Positions 1 to 10,110 of a stretch of 64,000 nt of DNA are shown here, piece after piece (the first letter of the stretch is position 1; every line of letters starts with the position of its first letter). Under the pieces are notes generated by a model, which was given only the letters and a program-made list of their open reading frames with translations, was not told the origin of the DNA and ran no database searches. Position numbers and translations under genes: made by a program. Origin of the DNA: Candidatus Babelota bacterium. Its GTDB lineage: Bacteria; Babelota; Babeliae; Babelales; Vermiphilaceae. The stretch is from contig JABDES010000002.1 in the NCBI GenBank assembly GCA_013286935.1, positions 1 through 64,000 of the forward strand, given 5' to 3'.

Positions 1-2
1 GG

Positions 3-1073
3 TATGACGTTGAAGCGCTCAATATTATTGCCCACCAGTCTGAAGGATGCGTCCGCGATGCTTTAAATTTGTTAGAGCGAGTACGATTTTGTGCCGATGC
101 AGTTACACATCAAGCTGTATGTTCATTGCTTGGATATATGGGTCAGGAACAGATACACACTTTGCTCATAACGCTACTGACACAAAAAACAGCTGATTTA
201 TATAATTTTTTTGTCAAACATCCATTGAAGGATATTTCAGTTGATCGGCTATGGATACAGCTTATGTCCGCGTTGAAAGCTCTATTGCTTATAAAAAGTG
301 ATATTAAGCCGGAGATATCGGCAATGCCCAATCCGAACCTTATAATGCTTGCCAAGGTTACTACGTATGAAAAGCTACATTCAATTTTTGAGGCTCTTTT
401 ATTGCATCAAGAGCTTTTGCCTCGCGTTGATGACAAGCAGCTTCTTTTTGAATTAGTTCTTTTAAGATTGTGCGAAGGAAATGCGATTATTGATGATACT
501 CAGGGTGGTGCTCCTCCAGCACAAGCTCATATGGCAGGACATCGTGAGGATGATTGTCGCATAGATGATGCTGAAGATACAGATCCTGATGCTGCACATA
601 ACGTATCTGAGCCATTATTGAACTGTATGAGCACTAAGCGTTGGTTCAATTTTTTAGAATCAGTTAGACAATTAGATGAATCTTTGGTTAGTTCCATATT
701 CAGTCAAACGGTTGATGTAGTATATAACGAACGTAATGCAAGTTTAATAGTAACATTTCCCAAAAATCTTATTTTTTTAAAAGAGGTTCTAGAACGAACT
801 AGACCATTGTGGAAGAATAGTTTAAAACAAAGTTATACTGATGAGATTGTGCTTGTAGCAAACTTTACTGCTCAGGAAAAATACAATCCAAAAAATAACT
901 CTGATGCACACAAACCGTTGTCGGAAGAGTCGTTAAAATTAACTCAAAAGAAAAATATACGTAAAACGATTATTGGTAATGAACAGGTTATTGATCCCGC
1001 CATGTGGCCAAAAGCACACATGGTGTTGAACCATTTCCCAGGCACTATCCACATAAAAAATGTAACCATATGA
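3..1073 (+). CDS. dnaX: DNA polymerase III gamma/tau subunit, C-terminal part (5' truncated by window edge)
   Basis: Reading frame is open upstream of the listed ORF: YDVEALNIIAHQSEGCVRDALNLLERVRF matches the DnaX sensor/lid region (ALxLIAxxAxGxxRDALxLL); stop overlaps the der start (ATGA). Confidence 0.85.
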   Translation, partial: YDVEALNIIAHQSEGCVRDALNLLERVRFCADAVTHQAVCSLLGYMGQEQIHTLLITLLTQKTADLYNFFVKHPLKDISVDRLWIQLMSALKALLLIKSDIKPEISAMPNPNLIMLAKVTTYEKLHSIFEALLLHQELLPRVDDKQLLFELVLLRLCEGNAIIDDTQGGAPPAQAHMAGHREDDCRIDDAEDTDPDAAHNVSEPLLNCMSTKRWFNFLESVRQLDESLVSSIFSQTVDVVYNERNASLIVTFPKNLIFLKEVLERTRPLWKNSLKQSYTDEIVLVANFTAQEKYNPKNNSDAHKPLSEESLKLTQKKNIRKTIIGNEQVIDPAMWPKAHMVLNHFPGTIHIKNVTI

Positions 1074-2404
1074 AAAAAACAGATTTACCAAGTGTTGTAA
1101 TTGTTGGTCGTACTAATGTAGGAAAATCTACCTTATTTAATCGCCTATCTGATGATATTAAAAGTTTGGTATTTGATACGTGTGGTGTTACACGTGACTT
1201 GATCAGCGAAACAATCTCTTGGCAAGGCAAAAATTTTGATTTAATTGACACGGGTGGCGTTAGTTTTAAAAAAATTGACGATCGCATTTTACAGCAAACA
1301 CAAATAAGGGCGCAACAGGCAATGGAAAATGCTGACTTGCTTGTCCTCGTATGTGATGGCATTGTTGGACCTCTGATCGAAGATCGTGCTATATCAAGCC
1401 ACCTGCATAAATTGGGCAAAAAGGTGCTTGTTGTCATAAACAAAATAGATGATAAGCGTTGCCAGGAACATATACATGAATTCGTGCAGCTCGGGCATCT
1501 CCACATTATTGAAGTTTCTGCGCAACATGGCAAAGGGATAGCGGATCTTTTAGAGCAGATCGTCAACCATATTACAAAATCATCCGGACAGGAAGAAGTC
1601 TCGACGCCAGCCAGCTTTAGAGTTATTGCCATCGGAAAGCCTAACGTTGGTAAATCTTCCCTTATTAATAATTTGTTAAAGGAGGATAGGTTTATTGTGG
1701 CTGATCAGCCCGGCACAACTCGAGAGGCAATTAGCGCAACAATACGTTTTTGCAAAGAGGATATATGCGTCACCGACACTCCAGGAATTCGTAGAAAACG
1801 ATCCGTACAGGATCCTTTGGAGACGCTAATGGTAAAAAGTTCATTTAGTGCGGTTCAGGATTCAGATATCGTTTTATTGGTGGTGGACGGCTCTGCCGGT
1901 GGCATGGTAGACCAAGAATTTAAGTTAGCGTTCTATACATTTGAAAAGCAATATAAGGCTCTTGTGGTTCTCTTCAATAAAGATGATATCACGGATGAGT
2001 CAACTGCGGTTGATCTTGAAAATAGCATGACTCCTTACAAATATTTTTTCAATAAAGTTATGTCGATTCAAATTTCTTGTAAGACTGGTAAAAATGTAGG
2101 CAAAATTGTACCTATGATTGATGCTCTTTGGAAGCGCCACTCTCAGGAAATTCCTAGCGACGAATTAACCTCTCTTCTTAGGACTTGGCTTGAGCGCAAA
2201 CCACTCTATAAAAATCAGCAACTTTTAAAGCTATTTAATGCTACTCAGATCAAATCAGCACCATTAACCATTTTATTGCGTGTTAGCTATGCTCCCTTAT
2301 TCCAAGACAGCCAATGTGCCTTTTTCGAGCGAATATTACGTAATAAATATGATTTGCGTGGTGTTCCAGTAAGATTTATCATCAGAACTGCTGGGCAAAA
2401 GTAG
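1070..2404 (+). CDS. der: GTPase Der (EngA), two G domains
   Basis: Two P-loops (GRTNVGKST, GKPNVGKSS), DTGG/DTPG and NKxD motifs; likely start ATG at 1070 (MKKTDLPSVVIVG). Confidence 0.95.
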   Translation: MKKTDLPSVVIVGRTNVGKSTLFNRLSDDIKSLVFDTCGVTRDLISETISWQGKNFDLIDTGGVSFKKIDDRILQQTQIRAQQAMENADLLVLVCDGIVGPLIEDRAISSHLHKLGKKVLVVINKIDDKRCQEHIHEFVQLGHLHIIEVSAQHGKGIADLLEQIVNHITKSSGQEEVSTPASFRVIAIGKPNVGKSSLINNLLKEDRFIVADQPGTTREAISATIRFCKEDICVTDTPGIRRKRSVQDPLETLMVKSSFSAVQDSDIVLLVVDGSAGGMVDQEFKLAFYTFEKQYKALVVLFNKDDITDESTAVDLENSMTPYKYFFNKVMSIQISCKTGKNVGKIVPMIDALWKRHSQEIPSDELTSLLRTWLERKPLYKNQQLLKLFNATQIKSAPLTILLRVSYAPLFQDSQCAFFERILRNKYDLRGVPVRFIIRTAGQK

Positions 2405-2481
2405 TTGCGTGCTGAGTCCATCTGGCTATACTAGTCAGCAAATTGTACTGTTTTGTAATAGAGCATATTGTAGGAGTTAAG

Positions 2482-2826
2482 ATGAACAAACGAATTACGT
2501 TTCGACATATGGATCATTCAGAAGCTATGGAAAACTATGCCAATGAGCATCTTGCAAAAATTGAAGAATTTCTTTCAAATGAGCGCGATCCGATATTTAT
2601 TGATCTAATTTTCGAACCATCTACTGTACATGCACATCATCGCGTAGAATTACAAATTAACTCGCCACATTATAATAAAAATTCTGATTATGAGGGGCCA
2701 GAGTTTTATAAGGTGCTTGATCGTGTTATTGATACAATGTATAGGGAACTACTCGAGCAAAAACGACGTAATCATGAGCAAGAAAAAGAGGTTGGTCGGC
2801 ATGATGAAATGAAAAAATTACGCTAA
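2482..2826 (+). CDS. Ribosome hibernation-promoting factor / RaiA-like protein
   Basis: MNKRITFRHMDHSEAMENYANEHLAKIEEFL... matches the HPF/RaiA fold pattern; start at 2482 preceded by aggag. Confidence 0.8.
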   Translation: MNKRITFRHMDHSEAMENYANEHLAKIEEFLSNERDPIFIDLIFEPSTVHAHHRVELQINSPHYNKNSDYEGPEFYKVLDRVIDTMYRELLEQKRRNHEQEKEVGRHDEMKKLR

Positions 2827-2854
2827 ACGCTAATTGACATTTTTCATGATGAGA

Positions 2855-3790
2855 TTATGTCAAATTGAACGTGCTATACGTAACAATTTCATTAAGCATG
2901 CTCGTACGTTCTGCAGCAACAGCAATGGTGCGCTCAAGCATTTTCCAGAATATTTTTTGTCGCTTTGCGTAGTGTCTAGTTTTTTGGGCAATGTTGCTTA
3001 TGGCTTGTGATTTAGTTGTATGACTGGCAAGATAATCAAGAATATCTACATAACCTATAATTTTTTTCACTCGTAAAAATTGTTCCCAATCTGTATTTTG
3101 TAAATTTGCAACCTCATCAATCCACCCTGCTGCTATCATGTGATCAACACGTTTATTAATTCGATTGTATAAATCTTCATTATTTCGTGTGATAAAAAAA
3201 ATATCCATGGCACCAGGAGGGGAAAAAGTCGGTTTCAATAGTGAAGGTTTCGTATCAGTACTATACCACAAAACCAAGGCACGCTTTATCCGATAAAGAT
3301 CGTGAGGGTAGATTGACTTAGCACGTTCTCTGTCAATATCATATAATCGCTTCCACCATGTATGACAATCTGCATCATCGTAATAAAAACTCAAGTCTAC
3401 CTGGCAGTTCATAGTGTAAGTCGGGGTATATAAGAGTGATTTTAAATAAAATGATGATCCACCAACAAGCACTGGAACGTGGTTTCGTCCCAAAATTTCA
3501 TTGATTTTTTCAGTCGCGTGCATAGTGTAAGAGTATGCAGAACCGTTTTCTGGAGAATCGAAAAGATCAAAAAGATGTTGGGGCACTGGTGAGTCGCGCC
3601 AATTCGGCTTTGCAGTACCAATAGTCAGAGGAGTGTATAGTTGGCCCATATCCATATTGATAATTTCAATAGGAAATACATCTGCAAGTTTATCAGCACA
3701 TTCCGTCTTCCCCGCTCCTGTGGGTCCATGAATGACTATAATTCTTCCATGTTCAACTGATTGAGCACATTTTAAAAGAAAATTATTCAT
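2855..3790 (-). CDS. miaA: tRNA dimethylallyltransferase
   Basis: P-loop GPTGAGKT, NMDMGQLYTPLTIGTAKP, PVLVGGSSFYLKSLL motifs. Confidence 0.92.
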   Translation of the reverse strand: MNNFLLKCAQSVEHGRIIVIHGPTGAGKTECADKLADVFPIEIINMDMGQLYTPLTIGTAKPNWRDSPVPQHLFDLFDSPENGSAYSYTMHATEKINEILGRNHVPVLVGGSSFYLKSLLYTPTYTMNCQVDLSFYYDDADCHTWWKRLYDIDRERAKSIYPHDLYRIKRALVLWYSTDTKPSLLKPTFSPPGAMDIFFITRNNEDLYNRINKRVDHMIAAGWIDEVANLQNTDWEQFLRVKKIIGYVDILDYLASHTTKSQAISNIAQKTRHYAKRQKIFWKMLERTIAVAAERTSMLNEIVTYSTFNLT

Positions 3791-4335
3791 CTACTCTGTA
3801 AGTAATGTTCACTGCTGGTATCACGCATCGGAATCCCATGAGTTAATATGCCCAGTTGTTTGGTAGCACTTTGAATGTCTACATCGTATACAATAGTTAT
3901 TTCCTCAATCAAAAGTGATTCAGTTTGGCTCAAAAGGGCTTTTTCGCCAAAGGAAAGTCCTTTGGTATGTTCTATCATTTTGAGATCACGATAAATTTCA
4001 CAAATCTCTTGCAAGTTTCCAGTACGCATCTTTCCTTGATACTCTTTATTGCGTTTATTCCAGTTAACAGTACTAGCATCAATGTTTATACTAACTGGTG
4101 GTACGATTAGCGCAGAAAAATTTTTAAAAATGGTATCAATACTTTCTCGTGTACCCAAACGTCTTATGCCAACCAAAAGCGCATTATCTACTGGAACCAA
4201 AATTGTTACAGGCTTACTCAGAAATGTGAGTTCAAAGAAATTGGTGGTTTTGAGACCAACCTTTTTTACTAAAATTCTGCTAATTTGTGCAACGCCATAA
4301 CCGGGGTACACAATCTTCTCATCGAGAGAAAACAT
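3787..4335 (-). CDS. CarD/CdnL-type transcription regulator
   Basis: N-terminal FSLDEKIVYPGYGVAQI...FFELTFL...ILVPVDNALLVGIRRL typical of the CarD RNAP-interacting domain; 4-bp overlap with miaA. Confidence 0.85.
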   Translation of the reverse strand: MFSLDEKIVYPGYGVAQISRILVKKVGLKTTNFFELTFLSKPVTILVPVDNALLVGIRRLGTRESIDTIFKNFSALIVPPVSINIDASTVNWNKRNKEYQGKMRTGNLQEICEIYRDLKMIEHTKGLSFGEKALLSQTESLLIEEITIVYDVDIQSATKQLGILTHGIPMRDTSSEHYLQSR

Positions 4336-4579
4336 AGACTTCCCTTTCTCTTCCTTTTTAATTTAAAGAGGGAACCTTTATCTCACCCAACAAAAGCATC
4401 ATGTCTATCATAAAGAAAACTACCATAGATTAATATTTTTTAAAATAGACCATGCAAGATATATCATATTCGTTGTCCATTATTAGTAATTTTGTGATTC
4501 CTTATCATTTCAGATAAGCTTGCATCTATATCAATAGCATAATTAGGCATATAACATATACAATTCAAAGATTAACCCA

Positions 4580-5920
4580 GTGAATTCAGTAACCGTCTAT
4601 CAAAAATTAGTACAAAGTATTGGTTGGAATGCATGTGAATCGATCGTGTATCACGTCCTATACGCACTCCACCAAATAGTTCTTTTTAATACAGTTCCTT
4701 ATGAAGAATATGGACGTATTAGTGTTGCATTTAGCATGCTTTATTTGGCAGTATGGATATTAGATTTGGGGTTTGACACAGCGCTTTGCCCCTTTTGGTT
4801 TTTTTGGTCGCAATCAAAAAAAAGAGTTGTTTCGTTTTTAACATATAATAGCATACCAACAATCATTGCATGGATCCTTTTAAGCATTGCTATCATGTTA
4901 GTAGGTACTTTTCATGGTTATCATGTAGCGCCATCATTACGATTAATAACTTCAATTGCAATAGCAGCTGAAATAGTGAGGCGATTAAGTAAAACTATTT
5001 TACAGCTACTCTTTAAAAACCGGGATATCGCTGTTGCCGAGCTTATTTTTATAGGAAGCTATATATCTTGCGTATGGTCCATATGGGCAATGGGGATTCC
5101 TTTAACGGTATATACAACAGTTGCCCCGCTACTTGCCAGCTCTCTAATTAGTGCTTTAATATGCCTTACTCAGGTTCTACGTTGGTATAGAGCACTTGCA
5201 GATCAATCTAACACAGATGACGAGTTGCATTATTCAAGAATTGCCCGCTTTCGCTTATACTCTTACGGAAATTCGATGGGAACATTGTTTTTTTCCAGTA
5301 ATTTTTTAGTTCCACTCTTTGGACTTAAATTTGGTGCAAGCCATGCTGGTTTATTAAAATTATCCGGTTCCGTAGTACACAGTATCACTATTGTGTTACA
5401 AAAAACTTTTGGTAATGCCTGTAAGGCAATCCTTGCCAATACCCGCTCCAATAATGACATTACGCAAAAAGAAGCATTTTGCACCATAACGAGATATCTT
5501 TATCAATTACTATATGGACTTTTAATTTTTTGCATAATCAATCATAGATTTTTGATACATATATCTGGTGCTGCAGATCTTCACTCAGGCATACTGCTTA
5601 TTTTATTTTTTGTCATAAGCCTTCTTGATAACTTTGCAATTACATATGAAAAATTATATGAAATAAATGAGCGACCTGATCTATTGTGTCTTTTCAATGG
5701 AATAGGAACTTTGTTAATGATGATTTTGATAACATCGTCAATCTCTGCCGTTCCTCTTCTGGTCATTATGACACTCATTAGGATTTCAATATTAGCATTG
5801 ACCGGTTGTATGACTTTTGCAATATATCGCATTAGTCCCTATCAGACCATCGAACCAATCTTTATTTTGGGAATGATACTTTTATCTCTCTGCTTTTTTC
5901 TTTTCTTTGGCAATACTTAA
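4580..5920 (+). CDS. Polytopic membrane protein, polysaccharide flippase (MOP/Wzx)-like
   Basis: About 12 hydrophobic segments, 446 aa, MOP-like N-terminus (VLYALHQIVLFNTVPYEEYGRISVAFSMLYLAVWILDLGF). Confidence 0.55.
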   Translation: MNSVTVYQKLVQSIGWNACESIVYHVLYALHQIVLFNTVPYEEYGRISVAFSMLYLAVWILDLGFDTALCPFWFFWSQSKKRVVSFLTYNSIPTIIAWILLSIAIMLVGTFHGYHVAPSLRLITSIAIAAEIVRRLSKTILQLLFKNRDIAVAELIFIGSYISCVWSIWAMGIPLTVYTTVAPLLASSLISALICLTQVLRWYRALADQSNTDDELHYSRIARFRLYSYGNSMGTLFFSSNFLVPLFGLKFGASHAGLLKLSGSVVHSITIVLQKTFGNACKAILANTRSNNDITQKEAFCTITRYLYQLLYGLLIFCIINHRFLIHISGAADLHSGILLILFFVISLLDNFAITYEKLYEINERPDLLCLFNGIGTLLMMILITSSISAVPLLVIMTLIRISILALTGCMTFAIYRISPYQTIEPIFILGMILLSLCFFLFFGNT

Positions 5921-5956
5921 AACGCCAGTTCGCGATAAACGAACTGGCGTTTTATT
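5919..5956 (+). terminator. Rho-independent terminator
   Basis: AACGCCAGTTCG-loop-CGAACTGGCGTTTTATT, 12-bp stem directly after the stop codon. Confidence 0.85.
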
Positions 5957-5990
5957 ACATGTTCATTAAAAACAAGCGTTCGCTCATGTA

Positions 5991-6626
5991 CTACTCTTCA
6001 TCAACTGAGGAGCTAGCACGCATCTGGTTTCGCGGTGCTCTTAAAGGCATTAAATGATTATTTTTCTTACGTCGCAAGGTGCTGCTTGAGCTTGCAGGAC
6101 CTGCCTTGTTAGTCATTGGCGCCTTCAATTCTTTTAGCTCCTCCTGCACTTGTGATTCATTTGATTCGGCAGCAGACAACTCTAATACCTTATTTATAAC
6201 GTTTCGATCCTCTGCCGGAATATGGGATAGGAAGGTCCTATACGCCTCAAGAAGAACGCGAGCCTCTTCTTGAAATGCCGGATTTTTTTCAAAAACAACC
6301 CTAAGTGTTATAATTCTGTCCAAAATATCTAGATAATCTGTAAGCGCAAATGCCCTAGCCTGCATTGTAGGCGCCGTTTCCATATTTTGTATACGTTGCT
6401 CTAATGCTTCAAACCAAAATTGAATGATACTCGTCATTTGAGCGTCCGGTAATTCAGATATCTCCTGTGCAAATTTTTCAAATTCTGCAACAGAATCTTG
6501 AGGAAGTCGTACAAGCCGTTGAAAATATTTACCCTCCTCGCTTTGTATTCGTCCCATTTGCGCAATTAACAGACTACTGCAAGTGCAGAGCACTATCGCT
6601 AGAGATACTATGTATTTTTTCATCAT
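5991..6626 (-). CDS. Secreted hypothetical protein (YFQRLVRLP family)
   Basis: Signal peptide MMKKYIVSLAIVLCTCSSLLIAQ; shares YFQRLVRLP and FAQE..LP.AQ...I..WF.AL with 6691..7236. Confidence 0.6.
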   Translation of the reverse strand: MMKKYIVSLAIVLCTCSSLLIAQMGRIQSEEGKYFQRLVRLPQDSVAEFEKFAQEISELPDAQMTSIIQFWFEALEQRIQNMETAPTMQARAFALTDYLDILDRIITLRVVFEKNPAFQEEARVLLEAYRTFLSHIPAEDRNVINKVLELSAAESNESQVQEELKELKAPMTNKAGPASSSSTLRRKKNNHLMPLRAPRNQMRASSSVDEE

Positions 6627-6690
6627 GACAACTCCTTTGTTTTATTAGGTGTAAACGAAATTAACATTGTTTTTTAGGGCTTGTTAAGCT

Positions 6691-7236
6691 TCACTGGCGG
6701 TGGTTTCCTGCCGTTTTAACTGGCGTTTTAACGGGTGGCTTAACTGGCGGTTTAACTGGCGTTGGCATACGAAAACCGCCAATTTTTTTACTTTGTATAT
6801 TAGTGCCAAGAGTATTTAAAAGACTCGCATTATGAGCTTTAAAGTCAGAATAATGTGAATCAAAAATGTTCATTGCCTGACCGCTTGTCCCCGGCGCTGG
6901 CATGGGGATGCGATCAAGGGCTGACTTAAGTGCTTCTACCCTGGAAAAAATAGTATTAAAATTTCTTAAAGCATCAGATCTGACCTCAGTATTGGGCGCA
7001 TTTTGTATCTCTAAAATTGAGGAGTCCAAGGCCTGGAACCATGATTCGATCACTTTTGACTTCTGAGCCTCCGGCAACGCTACAACTTCTTGAGCAAAAT
7101 CATGTATTGGTTTTGGTGTATTTGGTAGGCGAACCAACCTTTGAAAATAGTTACTTTCAATCGGTTGCACTAAAGAAAATAGTTGACTGTGGATACATGC
7201 AACAGAAAATAGTACGAATATTATTTGTTTTTTCAT
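6691..7236 (-). CDS. Secreted hypothetical protein (YFQRLVRLP family) with PVKPPVKTPVK repeat tail
   Basis: Signal peptide; paralogous to 5991..6626. Confidence 0.6.
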   Translation of the reverse strand: MKKQIIFVLFSVACIHSQLFSLVQPIESNYFQRLVRLPNTPKPIHDFAQEVVALPEAQKSKVIESWFQALDSSILEIQNAPNTEVRSDALRNFNTIFSRVEALKSALDRIPMPAPGTSGQAMNIFDSHYSDFKAHNASLLNTLGTNIQSKKIGGFRMPTPVKPPVKPPVKTPVKTAGNHRQ

Positions 7237-7291
7237 GAGTTACTCCCTATAAAGATTAAAATGTAATGAACGTCATTCATCCTTCACTGAT

Positions 7292-8038
7292 TTACTTGAG
7301 TTTTTTTGGTTCAGTTTTTTTAACATTTTCAACTTGCTGCTGCTTTAATGTTCGCTGCTGTTTTACAGCCTGATGGAACTCTTCGGGGGCATTTTCCAAC
7401 ACAGCCATCAAAGGCTTGGATAACGTCTCCATAAGCAATTGCCCTGCCCATGTATCAATATTTGCCAAATCAGGATTTTTGCTTGTTTTGCCAATAACAG
7501 TAAGTTCGTTCAAAAGGCCGTTAAATGTTAACAAAGCGCCAAACCCAGTTTTATATGCATCCGGATCTGAAAACTTTTTCACCTTGTCTAAAAGTGGGGT
7601 GATAGCAGTTATGATTTGCTCTTTGGAAAACAATGCCATTTTTGTTGCGATGGATTGTGCAAGTTTTTGTTTTTCTGTTTTATTAGGGTCACTTTCTATA
7701 AACTTTTCTAATTCATCACCGGCAGCAGGAATTGGCATGCCACCTTTGGTTGGTGAATTTTTAAATATAGTATCAACAAGGCTCGCCTGCATAAGAACCA
7801 ATTTATCAATCTCCATGGTAATTGCAGCCATTTTTTCACCGGAAACACCAGAAACATTTGATGCTACCGCCGACTGACCGCTAGTATCAACATTAGGCAC
7901 TGGTAATGATTGGCTAGAAGTAGAAAATAATGGCTTGCTAACTCCTTCAAAACCTTTTTTATAGAAAAAATAACCTCCAGCAGCTGCTGATATAAGCAGA
8001 ACAATGAAAAGAATCAGACCTATATTTTTATTTTCCAT
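7292..8038 (-). CDS. Membrane-anchored hypothetical protein
   Basis: N-terminal TM NIGLILFIVLLISAAAGGYFFY, helical body. Confidence 0.5.
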   Translation of the reverse strand: MENKNIGLILFIVLLISAAAGGYFFYKKGFEGVSKPLFSTSSQSLPVPNVDTSGQSAVASNVSGVSGEKMAAITMEIDKLVLMQASLVDTIFKNSPTKGGMPIPAAGDELEKFIESDPNKTEKQKLAQSIATKMALFSKEQIITAITPLLDKVKKFSDPDAYKTGFGALLTFNGLLNELTVIGKTSKNPDLANIDTWAGQLLMETLSKPLMAVLENAPEEFHQAVKQQRTLKQQQVENVKKTEPKKLK

Positions 8039-8204
8039 AGCATACTCCCTTTGTCATATTTGATTTAAAATACATTTTTATTCCTTTTACCGTTCAACTG
8101 TCACATAGGTTCATAAAACAAACAAACATCTTATTAGTATAAATTGTAATAAAAATTAAATAATTAAATCAAGATTTTTTCAAACTTTTAATAAAACAAC
8201 GCTA

Positions 8205-8720
8205 TTACTCTTTATTTTGAATAGATTTGAGCTTTCGATAAAGCTCCTCTTCAAATGCTACGGCCTTAGGTTCATATTGTTGGCTAAACTGCTCGACCAA
8301 CCACTCACCTAGCTTTTCGGTTTGACCGCCCAGTTCATGTAAAGATTCAGCTATATCCGATAACACTAGAGCAATAGCTCTATGTTGTATGCTACTAGCA
8401 GAACAAAGCACTATCTCCTGCCTGATCTGCTCAAATTCTGCAACATTGCGCACATCGTAAAAAATCTCTCGTTGATCGGCAATATCATTTTCAAGAGCCG
8501 TGTTGAGCTTGGAAAGCCACTCAGAAAGAATCTCTTTTTGCTGTTTTTCCGAAATAGTAACCATCTCCTTCGATACTTCCAATGCTTTATCTTTAACAGC
8601 GCTAAGGAGTTCATCTGCCATTTGCACATCAGCTTGATATCGCTCAATGATATTTATAGCAAGCGCTGAAAGCTCATCAAATCTTTCATGCAGCTTGCCG
8701 CTTATTTGTTGGTTATCCAT
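8205..8720 (-). CDS. Hypothetical helical protein
   Basis: 171-aa ORF in the same-strand cluster; no recognised domain. Confidence 0.45.
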   Translation of the reverse strand: MDNQQISGKLHERFDELSALAINIIERYQADVQMADELLSAVKDKALEVSKEMVTISEKQQKEILSEWLSKLNTALENDIADQREIFYDVRNVAEFEQIRQEIVLCSASSIQHRAIALVLSDIAESLHELGGQTEKLGEWLVEQFSQQYEPKAVAFEEELYRKLKSIQNKE

Positions 8721-9028
8721 GTCACTATCCCCTATAGTTACTTTTTTGGTCTATCTACTATTTGTTTTGTAAAACAAATTCATATTAGAATAATAATGAC
8801 ACAAGTGATTATGAAAAAGCCAGTATTTTAGAAAAATAACGTATTCTTTTTTTGAAAAGAGCTACCAGCAGAAGAAAAAAAATGATATATCAATGCAATA
8901 GTGTGTATTGAGTGTATTCCCGCATTTGATCAACCTCAAAGCTAACCATATAAACAGCATATCCACACATGCCCACATACGCACAAAGCATTCGTAGCTA
9001 AAACTTCTTTTATATATGGCCTATAGGC

Positions 9029-9781
9029 TCATTTGGATAGATCATTGAACATTTCTCTGAGGGACAGCATTGCTTCTTGATTGTCCGCAAGGCTTTTTTC
9101 AAGTTGACTCAATCGAGTTTTATACTGTTTTGCTGTCGCTTGAAGTGTTGTATTTTGTCTTGCTAAAGTAACATTTTCGGCCCACATGAAATCATTGGCT
9201 AGGTATTTTTCTTCGTGTGATCCTAGCATGTCTTTGAGTACTGTGTTTTGTGTTGTTAGATACATATTTTCATCCAAGATTTGCTTATTGTCTTGGATTT
9301 GGACATCTACAGACTCTAACAGGCGTCGCCTTTTGGTATTCTGGGCAGAAAGTTGTTGATCATGCTCTAATATGAGCAGATGCTGTTCTTGATTACGCTT
9401 TAATATGAGTAGATGCTGTTGTTGACTACGCTCCAGCTCCTCTTTATGCTGTTGTTTAGCATGATTTAATACTCTTAGAAATTGTTTCTCTTGACTCTCT
9501 AATACCGCTACCAGAGTCTCATTTGTTTTTGATAATATTTGACAGTCTTCTTCTAATGCTTTCTTAGATTTATGTTGCGGCACAAATGGCTTAAGAGCCA
9601 CATCTTTGTAGGATAGCCGTTTGACAAATCGTTTGGCACTTTCGAAATTATCGTCACTCAAAAGTGGCAATATAGGTCTGTTATTTCCTGCGCCAACATT
9701 ATGATCCATGGTATAAACCAAGCCAACAGTTTGGTTTGCAATTATTAATCCAACTGTAAACAGTTTGGAAAACGTGTTCAT
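9029..9781 (-). CDS. Secreted coiled-coil protein
   Basis: Signal peptide (LFTVGLIIANQTVGLVYT), long coiled coil, internal repeat QQHLLILKRNQEQHLLILEHDQQ. Confidence 0.5.
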   Translation of the reverse strand: MNTFSKLFTVGLIIANQTVGLVYTMDHNVGAGNNRPILPLLSDDNFESAKRFVKRLSYKDVALKPFVPQHKSKKALEEDCQILSKTNETLVAVLESQEKQFLRVLNHAKQQHKEELERSQQQHLLILKRNQEQHLLILEHDQQLSAQNTKRRRLLESVDVQIQDNKQILDENMYLTTQNTVLKDMLGSHEEKYLANDFMWAENVTLARQNTTLQATAKQYKTRLSQLEKSLADNQEAMLSLREMFNDLSK

Positions 9782-10110
9782 TTTAGTGCCTTTATGAAAA
9801 ATTATAACATTTCTATTGATCCTATTAAGGCTACAGGGTACCTACCTACTTTGCAAGCAAAATAAACAGTGAAACGAATGCCTTTATTTCTATAGGAAAC
9901 GTAAACCTCAAGACGTACGCGTTACATCAAAACGTTGTGTAAAATTGCCAAAAAGAAAAAATAAGAAGTGGACAACAGTTGCATGCATTCTCAGTAAGGC
10001 GACCTCATATTGTCGCTAAGAGATTAAGCGTAAAATTACGTAAAGCTCAGACGGCTAAAAAATCGATCAGGTCAACACTTATGATGCTATCCACCAACAC
10101 ACTTCAATGA

